Shown here: positions 6,612 through 15,329 of the stretch, piece after piece
Numbering within the stretch: the first letter of the stretch is position 1
How the letters are laid out: every line of letters begins with the position of its first letter
Source: Deltaproteobacteria bacterium
Lineage (GTDB): Bacteria > Desulfobacterota > BSN033 > UBA1163
Direction: 5' to 3'
Length of the DNA: 33,854 nt
Assembly: GCA_016875195.1 (NCBI GenBank)
Contig: VGRY01000046.1
Location: 1 to 33,854 of the forward strand
Position numbers and translations under genes: made by a program
The notes under the pieces: model-generated
What the model was told of the DNA's origin: nothing
Database searches by the model: none
Seen by the model: only the letters and a program-made list of their open reading frames with translations

Positions 6612-8033
6612 TTACCTTCCATACTCATCCTCAAACCGCTCGATATCATCCTCTTCGACGTAATCTCCGTTCTGGACTTCGATGATCTGAAGCGGGACCT
6701 TCCCAGGATTCTCCAGCCGGTGCCTGGTCGATACGGGGATATACGTCGATTCATTCGGATGAACATAATAAACCTCACCGTTCCGCGTAATCTTGGCTGT
6801 CCCCGAAATCACCACCCAATGTTCACTCCGGTGCCGGTGGACCTGGAGACTCAGCTTCTCGTGGGGTTTGACCACGATCCGCTTAATCTTATAACGATCC
6901 CCCTTTTCCAGGACCGTATAGCTTCCCCATGGTCTCTCCACTGTCCGGTGAACCGAATGCTCTTCCTTCCCGTTCCTTTTGAGCTCTTCCACTACCTTTT
7001 TCACTTCCTGGGTTCTCTCCTTGGGAGAGATAAAAGTTGCATCGGGTGTATCGACAACCACCATGTCTTTTAACCCGATTGTCGCCAGCAGGCGGTTGCT
7101 GCCGAAAAGAATCGAATTGTGATTATCCAATCCAATCGCATTTCCCCGGACGATGTTTCCGTGGGCGTCATGTTCGAGCACATCATCCAGAGCTGGCCAG
7201 TTTCCAACATCGCTCCAGTCAAAGGAGGCCGGAAGAGTCAATACATCATAGCTTTTTTCCAAGACCCCATAATCGATCGATTGACTATCCATTTCTGAAT
7301 AAACGGCTTCAATCGTCTCCCTCTCTTTATCCGTGCCAAGGCTCTCTTCTATTCTTTCCAGGCCCCGGTGCATATCAGGCATATATCTTTCAATTTCTCC
7401 CATAATCTTGGAGACCTTCCAGAGAAAGATGCCGCTGTTCCAGAAGTAATTTCCTTCCTTTAAATAGGTCTTTGCAGTCTCACGATCCGGTTTCTCGACG
7501 AATTTGTGCAATTTCCTTAAAGTTAGCCCGGGGACCGATTCTTTCTGAACTTTCATGTAGCCATAACCCGTTTCGGGTTTATTGGGCTGAATGCCGAAGG
7601 TCACAAGATAACCTTTTTCCGCCCCCTCAACGGCCTTTCTTACATCGTTCTCAAACTCATGGACCTTTTTAATCAGGTGATCGGAAGGCATGATCAGCAC
7701 CAGTGCCTCGGGATCGATTTTTTTTACATAAAGAGAAGCTAACCCGATTGCAGGGGCCGTATTCCTGCCGCAGGGCTCCTTGATTACCTTAATCTGATTT
7801 GCATTTTTGCCGAACACGTTCAAGTGGATTTTGATATCCTGACCCAGTTTTTCCGTCGTTACGATCAAAACACGGTCGAGAGGAATGAAGCCATTCAGGC
7901 GCCGGACACTTTGCCGGAGAAGGGTATCTTCTCCCACAATCTGCAGCATCTGCTTAGGCCAGGTCTCCCGACTCAACGGCCAGAAACGGGTTCCCGATCC
8001 CCCCGCCAAAATAACCGCATAAATCTTATCCAT
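6612..8033 (-). CDS. manC: Mannose-1-phosphate guanylyltransferase / mannose-6-phosphate isomerase (type II)
   Basis: A 473-residue bifunctional enzyme that makes GDP-mannose from mannose-1-phosphate and GTP and interconverts Man-6-P and Fru-6-P. The N-terminal nucleotidyltransferase has A-V-I-L-A-G-G-S-G-T-R-F-W-P-L-S-R, K-Q-M-L, N-S-G-I-F-L-W and F-V-E-K-P-D. The C-terminal cupin has R-P-W-G-S-Y, Y-K-I-K-R-I-V-V-K-P, L-S-L-Q-x-H-x-H-R-x-E-H-W-x-V-x-x-G, typical of the isomerase. The length matches AlgA/ManC/XanB. I prefer the ATG at 8033 (AGG ten bases upstream); the ATG at 8042 adds only three residues. It supplies GDP-mannose to the polysaccharide cluster and is its last gene on this strand. 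Confidence 0.95.
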   Translation of the reverse strand: MDKIYAVILAGGSGTRFWPLSRETWPKQMLQIVGEDTLLRQSVRRLNGFIPLDRVLIVTTEKLGQDIKIHLNVFGKNANQIKVIKEPCGRNTAPAIGLASLYVKKIDPEALVLIMPSDHLIKKVHEFENDVRKAVEGAEKGYLVTFGIQPNKPETGYGYMKVQKESVPGLTLRKLHKFVEKPDRETAKTYLKEGNYFWNSGIFLWKVSKIMGEIERYMPDMHRGLERIEESLGTDKERETIEAVYSEMDSQSIDYGVLEKSYDVLTLPASFDWSDVGNWPALDDVLEHDAHGNIVRGNAIGLDNHNSILFGSNRLLATIGLKDMVVVDTPDATFISPKERTQEVKKVVEELKRNGKEEHSVHRTVERPWGSYTVLEKGDRYKIKRIVVKPHEKLSLQVHRHRSEHWVVISGTAKITRNGEVYYVHPNESTYIPVSTRHRLENPGKVPLQIIEVQNGDYVEEDDIERFEDEYGR

Positions 8034-8042
8034 TGAATTCAT

Positions 8043-8303
8043 CCTATTCAGTTTTAAGTTATAATTTTTTAATTTTAAGTTCTGAAGATACTTTAACTTT
8101 AGAAATCAACACTAACACTAAACGGTTCGACTTTGCTCACCGCCCTGAGCCTGTCGAAGGGCACTTATAACTCTGTGATACCTCCTACTTCAATCCTCTT
8201 ACGGCTTTGCTTAGCCTGGTCCGACCCCAGGAGACAGGGTCAGCCAAAGATTAATTCTATTGTGATAATATGAGTTCAATTCTGAATTGACTCAATAATT
8301 GAG
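8043..8303. repeat. Intergenic repeats between the DegT aminotransferase and manC genes
   Basis: It contains CAGTTTTAAGTT/ATTTTAAGTTCTG microrepeats (8048-8086), a CACCGCCCTGAGCCTGTCGA-type REP-like word (8138-8163), a TCCGACCCCAGGAGACAGGG word (8220-8239), and the left part of a TTGACTCAA palindrome. No gene. Confidence 0.55.
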
Positions 8304-8307
8304 TCAA
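8287..8307 (+). repeat. TTGACTCAA palindrome providing a stop codon
   Basis: Perfect copy, TTGACTCAA-TAA-TTGAGTCAA. Read on the minus strand, its GTTGA edge supplies the TGA stop (8306-8304) of the DegT aminotransferase, so the element has fixed that protein's C-terminus. Confidence 0.7.
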
Positions 8308-9539
8308 CGGGTGGGGAGATGCTTTTCGATATCCTGGCATATGATTTCAATATCGTTAATGCTTACATGTTCATGGAGGGGAAGAGTCAGAATCCTTTCC
8401 GAATGGTGTTTGGCGTTGGGATATGATTCTCCCTTGAACAGATCTTTCGGAATTCCCCTCTGTTCATTTAATGGAACGGGATACATTCCTGTAGCGCCTA
8501 AACCTTTTTCTCGAAGAATGTTTAGAATTGGATCTCTCTTCTCTTTTCTTCGCAAAACAAGCGGAAATCGAAGAAGGCTCATAGCCTCTTCATTAACCTC
8601 CGGGAAATAAAGAAACTCCTCCTTGATCTTCCCCAACTTCTCCCGGTAAATTTTTGCCAGATCACCTCGTCTCTTTCTGACCTTTTCAAAATTAAGAATG
8701 AGATTTTTGCCCAACTCAAGAACATTAGAATTCAGCTTCCTGACTTCAAAGTCCAATGAGAAGATGGTTTCTCCGAGTTTGAGCCACGGAAGACGCTGGG
8801 GAATCCAATAGAGATTCGGGTGGAAAAAGGTAGAGTAAGCGATCAGGTTTAAAAAATAACCAAAGAAAGATGGCGACAACTCCGGAGGAAGTGAACCATA
8901 TTCTTTACGAATGACCTCCTCGAATTCCGAATTGTTCACCAGAACCGCTCCGCCTCTCAGCATGCTTAGAGGTTTCCCCCGGCCAAAGCTCAAGATTCCG
9001 ATATCGCCGAAGGAGCCGAGATATTGATTAGTGTTGAGTGGTAAGTTGTGAGTGTTGGGTGAAAAACTATTTAACAAAATTTTATTTCCAAAGGCCTGGG
9101 CCGCATCTTCAACCAGGACAACCCCCTTTTTTTGCGTTAACTCTCTCAAGTCAAAAATATTTTCAGGAATTCCAAAAAGGTGAACGGCAACGACGGCAAG
9201 GGTATCTTCACAAATTTTGAGTTTTAAGTTTTCAGTTTTAAGATTGAAATCATTTAAGTTGACGTCGCATAAAACCGGTTGAAGACCGGCTTTGATGACA
9301 GAAGCGAGAACCGAAGGACAGGAATAGGCGGGAAGAATGACCTTTTTCCTGTTTGAAGTCAGGGATATTGCTTTCAGCGAAAGCGTTAAGGCCGCTGTCC
9401 CCGAATTGACCCAAAAAACGCGCCGCCCCGGGAAAAAGCCTTTTAAAAGATCCCGGCTCTTTTCTTTTCTAAGAAAAGAACTTAGGATTGCCCTTAGAGG
9501 AATCGAATGACCTGCCGGCGGGAGGTTTCGAGTATTCAA
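8304..9539 (-). CDS. DegT/DnrJ/EryC1/StrS-family sugar aminotransferase
   Basis: A 411-residue PLP-dependent aminotransferase of the family that aminates nucleotide-linked keto-sugars. Signs: N-S-G-T-A-A-L (phosphate binding), P-A-Y-S-C-P-S-V, V-L-V-E-D-A-A-Q-A-F-G (PLP Asp and Gln), S-F-G-R-G-K-P-L-S with the likely Schiff-base Lys, and L-R-G-G-A-V-L-V. The start appears to be a TTG, with no ATG near the domain edge. Two odd insertions match intergenic word repeats: K-T-E-N-L-K-L-K at 9205-9250 (from TTTTAAGTTTTCAGTTTTAAG) and S-P-N-T-H-N-L-P-L-N-T-N-Q at 9029-9065 (GTGTTGAGTGGTAAG). The stop lies in a TTGACTCAA palindrome. It follows the DUF218 gene by 4 bases, so the two are co-transcribed. 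The sugar is unknown. Confidence 0.88.
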   Translation of the reverse strand: MNTRNLPPAGHSIPLRAILSSFLRKEKSRDLLKGFFPGRRVFWVNSGTAALTLSLKAISLTSNRKKVILPAYSCPSVLASVIKAGLQPVLCDVNLNDFNLKTENLKLKICEDTLAVVAVHLFGIPENIFDLRELTQKKGVVLVEDAAQAFGNKILLNSFSPNTHNLPLNTNQYLGSFGDIGILSFGRGKPLSMLRGGAVLVNNSEFEEVIRKEYGSLPPELSPSFFGYFLNLIAYSTFFHPNLYWIPQRLPWLKLGETIFSLDFEVRKLNSNVLELGKNLILNFEKVRKRRGDLAKIYREKLGKIKEEFLYFPEVNEEAMSLLRFPLVLRRKEKRDPILNILREKGLGATGMYPVPLNEQRGIPKDLFKGESYPNAKHHSERILTLPLHEHVSINDIEIICQDIEKHLPTR

Positions 9540-9543
9540 AATT

Positions 9544-10278
9544 TTATAACCGCCCTTTCAGACGGTACCAGAGAATTCCAAGATATTCATGAATGGCAAG
9601 GTCGGAATAACGGAGGTGTGATGGCGTCGGGAGAAATTTGGCATCCATGTAGTGCTGCCCGGTCATATAATCAGTCGGAGCCGGAACCGGGTTCATCCCG
9701 AGCTTGCGGAATGCCCCCATAGTGCGGGGCATATGGCCCGCAGAAGTGACCAGGATAAAACTCCGGCTTCCCATGATTTTTTGGATATTGACAGCGCTTT
9801 CATAAGTATTTCCAGACCGGCCTTCAATCGCGATCTGAGATTCTGGCAACCCCAGTGATACAAGCACCTTTTTCATAATTCCTGCGGCTGTCTCATGGCC
9901 CGATATCAGAATTTGTTTGTCCGGAAACATTTTCCATATTCTTGCGGCCTCCATCAAACGGAATGCGGCCGAAGAGCTGACAGCGCTGCTTATCGGAAAA
10001 TAAGGATCAGGCTCTACGTGTCCAGTCAGAATGACGATGGTGCCGATATTCTCGAGGTGATCTAAGGAGTGAATCGCGGGATAACGTTGTTCCAGTCTCC
10101 CCAGAAGCCAGTAAGAAACCGGACCCATACCAAAAACAATATATAGGGCAGCGCCAGTCCCAAGCAAAAAGACCGAAGAGCCTCTGGTCCGGCGAAACAA
10201 AAGGGTGATAAGTCCTGCAATAAATAACAGGACGATCAGATGTGAAGGAACCACCAGGAATCTCGCAATCTCTGACAT
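9544..10278 (-). CDS. DUF218 (YdcF/SanA/ElyC-like) inner-membrane protein
   Basis: A 244-residue protein with about three N-terminal membrane segments (residues 8-30, 33-55) and a DUF218 domain. Domain marks: I-V-I-L-T-G, R-L-M-E-A-A-R-I-W, Q-I-L-I-S-G-H, V-S-L-G-L-P-E-S-Q-I-A-I-E, N-T-Y-E-S-A-V-N, F-I-L-V-T-S-A-G-H-M-P-R and the R-K-L-G-M-N-P-V-P-A-P-T-D-Y end. ElyC/SanA relatives affect envelope polysaccharide or lipid-carrier metabolism; the biochemical role is unsettled. Downstream of the SGNH and pectate-lyase genes with tight spacing, it suggests a role in envelope handling of the polymer. Confidence 0.85.
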   Translation of the reverse strand: MSEIARFLVVPSHLIVLLFIAGLITLLFRRTRGSSVFLLGTGAALYIVFGMGPVSYWLLGRLEQRYPAIHSLDHLENIGTIVILTGHVEPDPYFPISSAVSSSAAFRLMEAARIWKMFPDKQILISGHETAAGIMKKVLVSLGLPESQIAIEGRSGNTYESAVNIQKIMGSRSFILVTSAGHMPRTMGAFRKLGMNPVPAPTDYMTGQHYMDAKFLPTPSHLRYSDLAIHEYLGILWYRLKGRL

Positions 10279-10286
10279 CTTTGGAC

Positions 10287-11057
10287 CTACTTTAGATCAT
10301 TTTTGATTTGACTTTTTACATACAAGGTCAGAGTTTCATATCCCTTTTGAGAGATATGGCTCCCATCCGGTGTGGCAAATTCTCTCTTTCTGACTCCTTT
10401 AGGATCCGATAAAACCGGCTGAAAATCGAGTAACAATATCCCCTCTTCTCTTGCAAATGCTTCGATCCACTGGTTCACAGTCAAAACGTGTTTGTTGACA
10501 TATCCCTGGTAACTTTCCTTCCCCAAAAGAGATCCGGCCAATGCTTTCATATTATCGAAAAAGTTGTCAGCACCCCGGATCGTCAATTCCGTCCCTAATA
10601 TTGGGATAATCCCATGGGTTCTGGACAATTTGACCATCTCTTTGATGCTCTCCTTCGCCCTTACGATTGTCTGTTGGATCTCCTCTCTTTTGCCCCGGTG
10701 AATGTCATTGATGAAGCCCCAAACAAGAACCATCCTTGGCTTGTTGGTTATCACGTCATCCCGGAATCGGGTGAGCATCTCAAACGACTGGTTGCCATTT
10801 ACGCCTTTGTTGATGACTTTCATGCCGGCGATTTCCTGGATAGGCCATCCTCTTGTATAGGAAGCCCCGATTAGAATGATGCGGCCCTCTTTTTGAACCG
10901 AATTCTCCAATTTTTTCCTCTCCTTCATAGTCTTGCCGTCCTTTTTTAACGGTTGAGCCCACAAACTAATCGTCGAAATGACGAAAATTCCAAGAAACAG
11001 GGTTATTATAACAAGAACTATTCGCTTAAAGGAGATGTGGAACCCGAAATCACTCAT
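10287..11057 (-). CDS. SGNH/GDSL-type hydrolase, membrane-anchored
   Basis: A 256-residue protein with one N-terminal membrane helix (about residues 12-34) and a periplasmic SGNH fold. Block I is L-I-G-A-S-Y-T with the nucleophile Ser, block II is G-V-N-G-N-Q-S, block III is V-W-G-F-I-N-D, and block V is P-D-G-S-H-I-S with catalytic Asp and His. Such enzymes add or remove O-acyl groups on polysaccharides (AlgX, AlgJ, PatB and DltD share the fold). The start overlaps the pectate-lyase stop (ATGA) with AGGGGAG upstream. Given the MBOAT, ACP and acyl ligase in this cluster, transfer or editing of acyl groups on the polymer is the likely role. Confidence 0.85.
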   Translation of the reverse strand: MSDFGFHISFKRIVLVIITLFLGIFVISTISLWAQPLKKDGKTMKERKKLENSVQKEGRIILIGASYTRGWPIQEIAGMKVINKGVNGNQSFEMLTRFRDDVITNKPRMVLVWGFINDIHRGKREEIQQTIVRAKESIKEMVKLSRTHGIIPILGTELTIRGADNFFDNMKALAGSLLGKESYQGYVNKHVLTVNQWIEAFAREEGILLLDFQPVLSDPKGVRKREFATPDGSHISQKGYETLTLYVKSQIKNDLK

Positions 11058-12436
11058 AGTTTCTCCCCTTTCCTTGAACCAATTAAAATCTCCGCCCTGT
11101 CGTTGATATACTCCTCGATTGCTGTATACCCTGAAGGCATGATCCGGTTGTAATCGTTCGGATCTCTCTTATTCAGGCCCCGGGCATCTTCCCAGGCATC
11201 GGGGATTCCGTCCCCGTCGCTATCCTTGAGCACTTTTCCTCCGACCAAACCTTCCAGAAACCATTCATCACTGGGATTGGGTGGGGCATTCCGCCCCCAT
11301 TTTCCAGTCCCTTCCATGACCTCTCTGATGGTTCTCGTGGTTACTCGGTCCCGCGGAAAACACCCTGCCCCGGCAAGAACTTTCCTGTATGCCTCCTGCG
11401 CCATATAGGTGGTCACGGGCGCCATATCTGCGGGTCGATCAAGCTTCTTGCCATGCCGACTGGCCTGTATCCATGGAGGAAACTTCAGCCTGCGGTCCCA
11501 GGGATTATTGAATTCGCCGAATCCATCGATGAAATTGCCTTCAAGGTAATATTTACCTTTTTTATGAAATTCAAAGGGAAATATCCGATCTGAACTTGGC
11601 CCGCGTTTATAGTAATTGCTAATAAAATTTATTGGAGCCAGCGGTGTATGGCCATCATGGGTCAGCCCCTCGTGAAAGTTATAAATCACGTTGTTGCGGA
11701 AATCCCCCGGTTTGCCGGGAACATATGGACTTAACGAAGGGGAGCGTCGAGAGTGGTGAGCGAATAGATTGTGGTGTATCGAGATATTGCCGCTATTAGG
11801 GTAGGCGCTGATAATCCCAAAATTATGCGCGAAACCCTTCCCGTGCCCCTCCGTGTCCGATTCCTCGATTGTGCACCACTGGATCGTAAACTCCGAAGAA
11901 TGACAGATATCGATCATCTCGTCATTTGCCCAGCTCATGGATACATGATCTAGTATGACCCGCTCCGTATCCGGCATTTGAACGGCATCACCGGCATGGC
12001 CTGTTGTTGGGGGGGGCCGAATTCGGATAAAACGGACAATAATGTCATTCAGCCTTCTCCAGGGTTCAGGGCGAGAAAGAAGTCGCCCTTCTATTGTAAT
12101 CCCGGGCCCGGGAGCTGTCTGTCCGGCAATCGTTATATGGGAATGTTTTATGGCAACATCCCCCCTTATAACTCCGCCGACTTCAAATATGACGATCCTT
12201 GGTCCCTTTGTTTCGCACGCTGCCTGAAGACTCCCGGGACCATTCGAATTCAGGTTGGTTACCTTGATAACCTTCCCGCCGCGCCCTCCGATGGATACGG
12301 CACCAAATCCCTCTGCCCCCGGAAAACTGGACAACTCGGCATTCACATTGGATGCAGAAAAGAGAAGCATCAACAGAAGCAGGAAATTATTGGACTTCGA
12401 AAAAGTAATGAAATTTGTTTTTGGTACCTTCGTCAT
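11054..12436 (-). CDS. Secreted pectate-lyase-like polysaccharide lyase (parallel beta-helix)
   Basis: A 460-residue exported protein. Signal peptide: about residues 17-33, cleavage after N-V-N-A. Mature N-terminus F-P-G-A-E-G-F-G-A, G-G-R-G-G-K-V-I-K-V-T-N-L, typical of family-1-like pectate lyases. Beta-helix rungs follow (I-T-I-A-G-Q-T-A-P-G-x-G-I-T-I, V-I-L-D-H-V-S-M-S-W-A-N-D-E, I-S-I-H-H-N-L-F-A-H-H-S-R-R-S-P). A C-terminal D-x-D-G-D-G-I-P-D-A-W-E calcium-binding motif (near 410-425) resembles thrombospondin-3 repeats. It heads a tight operon (lyase, SGNH, DUF218, DegT). It probably trims or frees the polymer made by this locus; the substrate need not be pectate. Confidence 0.85.
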   Translation of the reverse strand: MTKVPKTNFITFSKSNNFLLLLMLLFSASNVNAELSSFPGAEGFGAVSIGGRGGKVIKVTNLNSNGPGSLQAACETKGPRIVIFEVGGVIRGDVAIKHSHITIAGQTAPGPGITIEGRLLSRPEPWRRLNDIIVRFIRIRPPPTTGHAGDAVQMPDTERVILDHVSMSWANDEMIDICHSSEFTIQWCTIEESDTEGHGKGFAHNFGIISAYPNSGNISIHHNLFAHHSRRSPSLSPYVPGKPGDFRNNVIYNFHEGLTHDGHTPLAPINFISNYYKRGPSSDRIFPFEFHKKGKYYLEGNFIDGFGEFNNPWDRRLKFPPWIQASRHGKKLDRPADMAPVTTYMAQEAYRKVLAGAGCFPRDRVTTRTIREVMEGTGKWGRNAPPNPSDEWFLEGLVGGKVLKDSDGDGIPDAWEDARGLNKRDPNDYNRIMPSGYTAIEEYINDRAEILIGSRKGEKL

Positions 12437-12813
12437 GGATAGGAAAGCTTCAATCTATCGAGTGATTTATTTTAAATTTCATTGTAGCGCAACCCTTTAG
12501 GGTTGCTTCTCATGCCTACCTGCGATAGGCAAGCAATGCTAAAGCCTTGCGCTACAAATCACTCTCTGGGTGATGTTATACCTGATCTGAAGCCTGTTGC
12601 TAAAGAGGTGTTCAAAAAGAATCGCTCAATTTAGGTTTTAACAATCCGATCGGCCGTCCCGCCAAGGCGGGATTATCCGCCACCTCCATTTTCACCGAGA
12701 CTGGGCTTCGGCGTGAGCACAGTCGAACGAGGGTCTCAGGTTTCGTTGCCCTCGCATCGAAGTGCCCAGCGTTTTTGCACATAGGCGTGGCCTTTTACGC
12801 TGACAGATAACAT
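12437..12813. repeat. Intergenic MITE-like and REP-like repeats
   Basis: A 78-bp inverted-repeat element lies at 12481-12558 (ATTGTAGCGCAA / TTGCGCTACAAAT ends). It is followed by a TCCCGCC-AA-GGCGGGA hairpin (12657-12672) and a GAGACTGGGCTTCGGCGTGA-type repeat ending in GAGGGTCTC (12698-12738). I see no gene. A promoter for the lyase operon should lie upstream of 12436, but I could not pick one. Confidence 0.5.
12481..12558. repeat. 78-bp inverted-repeat (MITE-like) element
   Basis: The ends ATTGTAGCGCAA (left) and TTGCGCTACAAAT (right) pair, and pairing continues inward through CCTTTAG/CTAAAG and TTGC/GCAA with few mismatches. The loop contains CCTACCTGCGATAGGC, itself a small hairpin. Confidence 0.65.
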
Positions 12814-13134
12814 TCAGACGCTACCTTCTTTTGGCTCCACTTTGTGTTTTTGTGCGAATTCGCAAATCTCATAAAGAGGTTTGAAAAAAGGGGAACTGGA
12901 ATCGATTTCATAGAAGACCTTATCAACCGTTTCTCGCCTCTTAATGATCCCCAGATCAAAAAGATTCTGGAGCTCTCGTTGTGCCGGATGTAAGGAGAGA
13001 CCCGTTTCAAACATAATCTCTCTTTGATAAAAAACCCTCCCTGCATGGGAAACCAGAAGGTCAAGGATTCTTGCCCTGGAGACAGAGCCAAATAGTCTGG
13101 TTAGAATCTCCTCGGGATCTAAAGGAGCAGGCAT
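12814..13134 (-). CDS. Winged-helix (ArsR/MarR-like) DNA-binding protein, orphan
   Basis: A 106-residue protein reading L-F-G-S-V-S-R-A-R-I-L-D-L-L-V-S-H, Y-Q-R-E-I-M-F-E-T-G-L-S-L-H-P-A-Q-R-E-L-Q-N-L, G-I-I-K-R-R-E-T-V, then V-F-Y-E-I-D. This winged helix usually sits next to, or is fused to, a minimal nucleotidyltransferase in MNT/HEPN-type TA or regulatory pairs (x-x-L-F-G-S-x-x-R-x-R-I-L is its usual opening). No nucleotidyltransferase is visible nearby, so it is an orphan. A TTGACTCAA palindrome lies nine bases before its ATG, and no ribosome site is visible. A decayed second copy, with the same upstream palindrome, is at 16540-16765. Confidence 0.75.
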   Translation of the reverse strand: MPAPLDPEEILTRLFGSVSRARILDLLVSHAGRVFYQREIMFETGLSLHPAQRELQNLFDLGIIKRRETVDKVFYEIDSSSPFFKPLYEICEFAQKHKVEPKEGSV

Positions 13135-13143
13135 CTTAGAAAG

Positions 13144-13164
13144 TTAACTCAAAAATTGAGTCAG
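13144..13164 (+). repeat. TTGACTCAA palindrome upstream of the winged-helix gene
   Basis: TTAACTCAA-AAA-TTGAGTCAG. On the minus strand it ends nine bases before the ATG at 13134. The same position relative to the start is kept in the decayed paralog at 16765. Its role could be operator or promoter. Confidence 0.6.
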
Positions 13165-13348
13165 GCGGGTCAGATTGGGAGATCCCTGCATTCATGCACG
13201 CCTCCCCAAATAGGAGCGACTGAAGTCACCCCCACCTTGTTTCGGTGTGGACAGGGAGAGAGGGGGCCTTGTGACAAAGAAATAATTGCGTTTGTATTGG
13301 TAGGATCGGTCACTGTGCCGACCTGTCAGGAAGGCGCGGTGGCCTGCC

Positions 13349-13594
13349 CTACTGTGAGGTGACATGGAATTCGTCTATCACCTGCAGAATTTTTTCGATG
13401 CTTGAGAAAAGCTGGGGTGAGAATTCTTCGTTAGGTATCGAAACCGAAAAATCCTCCTCGATAAAAGCAACAAGCTCAAACAACCCCAGCGAATCAACTA
13501 CTCCGTCTAGGGGTTCGGCAGCGCCTATCTCATCCCGATAACCGCCGAACCTCTCTTTTAAAAATTGCCTTAGCCTCTTTTCCATATCTGTCAT
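13349..13594 (-). CDS. Acyl carrier protein
   Basis: An 81-residue ACP. The phosphopantetheine site is the Ser of V-V-D-S-L-G-L-F-E-L-V (Ser about 35), with acidic helix II (V-A-F-I-E-E-D-F-S-V-S-I-P-N-E-E) and the expected length. It has a strong AAGGAAGG ribosome site about eight bases before the ATG. It lies 224 bases downstream of the AMP-forming ligase on the same strand. It is not in a fatty-acid-synthesis context, so it is a dedicated carrier: the ligase would charge it and an acyltransferase would use the thioester (like DltC with DltA). It could also belong to a small nonribosomal or polyketide route, but no such modules are nearby. Confidence 0.92.
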   Translation of the reverse strand: MTDMEKRLRQFLKERFGGYRDEIGAAEPLDGVVDSLGLFELVAFIEEDFSVSIPNEEFSPQLFSSIEKILQVIDEFHVTSQ

Positions 13595-13817
13595 CGAATT
13601 ACCTTCCTTTAGTCAGAAAATAGATTTCGTCAAACGGTCAGGGTAACGATGCCCTATCGTCAGACGGTTACGTCCTTCGGTTTAAGAAGTTTACGTAACC
13701 CTTTGCCCCTAAACGAATCGGGCTTCGTAACCGTAACCTTTACCGAAACACCCCAGGTATTTTCATGGTTTAAGGATACCCTCTCGGCACGAGTCGATCC
13801 AGACCGGACCGGTGGTA

Positions 13818-15329
13818 TTATGGACTCTTCAATAAATGTTTTTTGACTTTGCCTGTGGGAGTTTTGGGAAGCTCCTCAACAAACGTATAACGGCGGGGTA
13901 ATTTATGATGAGAGAGAAGTTTAGCACAATAAGTCTTTAACTCCCCTTCTTCCAGGGAATTTCCTTTGGGCACAATGAAAGCATGGACAATCTCACCTAA
14001 GGTCGAATCCGGGCTCCCGGTCACAGCGGCTTCGGCAACTTTGGGATGGCACAGCAAAACCTCTTCGATCTCCGCCGGGCTGATCCTCTCTCCTGCACAC
14101 TTGATGATCTCTTTTTCCCGCCCCACCAGGTACAAAAAACCCTCTTCGTCGAGATACCCCAGATCCCCTGTCCTCAACCATCCATCGATCAGGGTTGCCG
14201 AGGTTAATTCCGGATCCCCGAAGTACCCTTTCATCACATTCGGTCCCCGTAAAACCACTTCCCCACTTTTTTCCGGTGGTAATGGATTCCCATGTTGGTC
14301 GATGATTTTTACCTCGACGCCGCGCAGGGGCCTGCCGCATGATTCCTTCTTTCTCATGAGAACGTCAGGAGGCACGAAACAGACACGGGTGGTTGATTCC
14401 GTGAGACCATACATGGAAAATATCTTCGCATGGGGCAGGACTTTTGTTAGCTGATCGATGGTACTTGAAGGCAGCTTATTGGCGGAGAAGGTCAAGATTC
14501 TCAGTGAGGACAAATCATAACTTGACAAGTTGCACCACTTCAAAATGACATGAATATGATAAGGAACACCACTGAAAATAGTACACTGGTTCTCGGATAA
14601 GGCCTTTACAAATTCCTGGACACGGTTAAAATTATCAAGCATCACGATAGATGCGCCAACTCTTATTGACGTCAAAAGCACCGTTTTTCCATAAGTGTGG
14701 TTTAAAGGAAGAATCAAGGCGTACCGGTCCTTAGCCGTAAGCCTTAGATAATCGACAACGGCGTTCACGATGAAACAGAAGTTCCCCTGTGTCAGTATCA
14801 CTCCTTTGGGAGATCCTGTGGTTCCGGAAGTGTAAATGATCGAGGCTTCCGACAAAGCAGTCCCAGGCCATGTGATGTTCTCAAATCTGAGATCTCCTTT
14901 CTCTACGGCCTCCTGACAGGATTGAAGGAATGCCGCAAAGGACATGGCCGGGACTCTGCCTTTTAGAGTGTTTTCCAACGCGGGGACATCCGTTAAAACA
15001 AATGCTGCATTGGTTCTTTCAATAATCTCGAGCTGGCGGTCCAGCTTTTCCAGAGGTCTTACCTCGACTGTCGGCTTTCCAAGGCATTGCGAAGCAAAAT
15101 AGCCGACAACATAGGCGGGGTGGTTGTTGCCGACGATAGCCATCCGGCATTCAGGGGTCGCCAGGTAACTTTGCAGAAGGTCCATTCCTGATCTTACAAG
15201 CTGACCCAATTGGAAATACGTCCACGTCCACTGGGGCGTAATCAGCGCCGGGTTGTCCGGGTGCTCTCGCATGGTCCGGGAGAAAATCTCAGCAATCGTA
15301 TTTGGAATGGAAGAGGACTTATTCAACAC
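13818..15329 (-). CDS. AMP-forming acyl/aminoacyl ligase (acyl-CoA or acyl-ACP synthetase)
   Basis: About 503 residues of the ANL adenylating superfamily. Motifs: I-I-Y-T-S-G-T-T-G-S-P-K-G-V (P-loop, about residue 165), S-M-Y-G-L-T-E-S-T (A5), G-W-L-R-T-G-D-L-G-Y (A7), G-R-E-K-E-I-I-K-C-A-G-E-R-I-S-P-A-E-I-E (A8), and P-K-T-P-T-G-K-V-K-K with the catalytic Lys (A10). The open frame continues 68 codons upstream through repeat hairpins (CACGGGC/GCCCGTG) and a palindrome; that part is not protein-like. I start at the GTG at 15329, just before L-N-K-S-S-S-I-P-N-T-I-A-E-I-F. It probably charges the adjacent ACP. The substrate is not readable from sequence. Similar ligases occur in exosortase-linked polysaccharide loci. 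Confidence 0.88.
   Translation of the reverse strand: MLNKSSSIPNTIAEIFSRTMREHPDNPALITPQWTWTYFQLGQLVRSGMDLLQSYLATPECRMAIVGNNHPAYVVGYFASQCLGKPTVEVRPLEKLDRQLEIIERTNAAFVLTDVPALENTLKGRVPAMSFAAFLQSCQEAVEKGDLRFENITWPGTALSEASIIYTSGTTGSPKGVILTQGNFCFIVNAVVDYLRLTAKDRYALILPLNHTYGKTVLLTSIRVGASIVMLDNFNRVQEFVKALSENQCTIFSGVPYHIHVILKWCNLSSYDLSSLRILTFSANKLPSSTIDQLTKVLPHAKIFSMYGLTESTTRVCFVPPDVLMRKKESCGRPLRGVEVKIIDQHGNPLPPEKSGEVVLRGPNVMKGYFGDPELTSATLIDGWLRTGDLGYLDEEGFLYLVGREKEIIKCAGERISPAEIEEVLLCHPKVAEAAVTGSPDSTLGEIVHAFIVPKGNSLEEGELKTYCAKLLSHHKLPRRYTFVEELPKTPTGKVKKHLLKSP

Noticed and set aside
12795..13091. Minus-strand 98-residue frame overlapping the winged-helix gene
   Set aside because: Shadow of the real gene at 12814-13134 in another frame.
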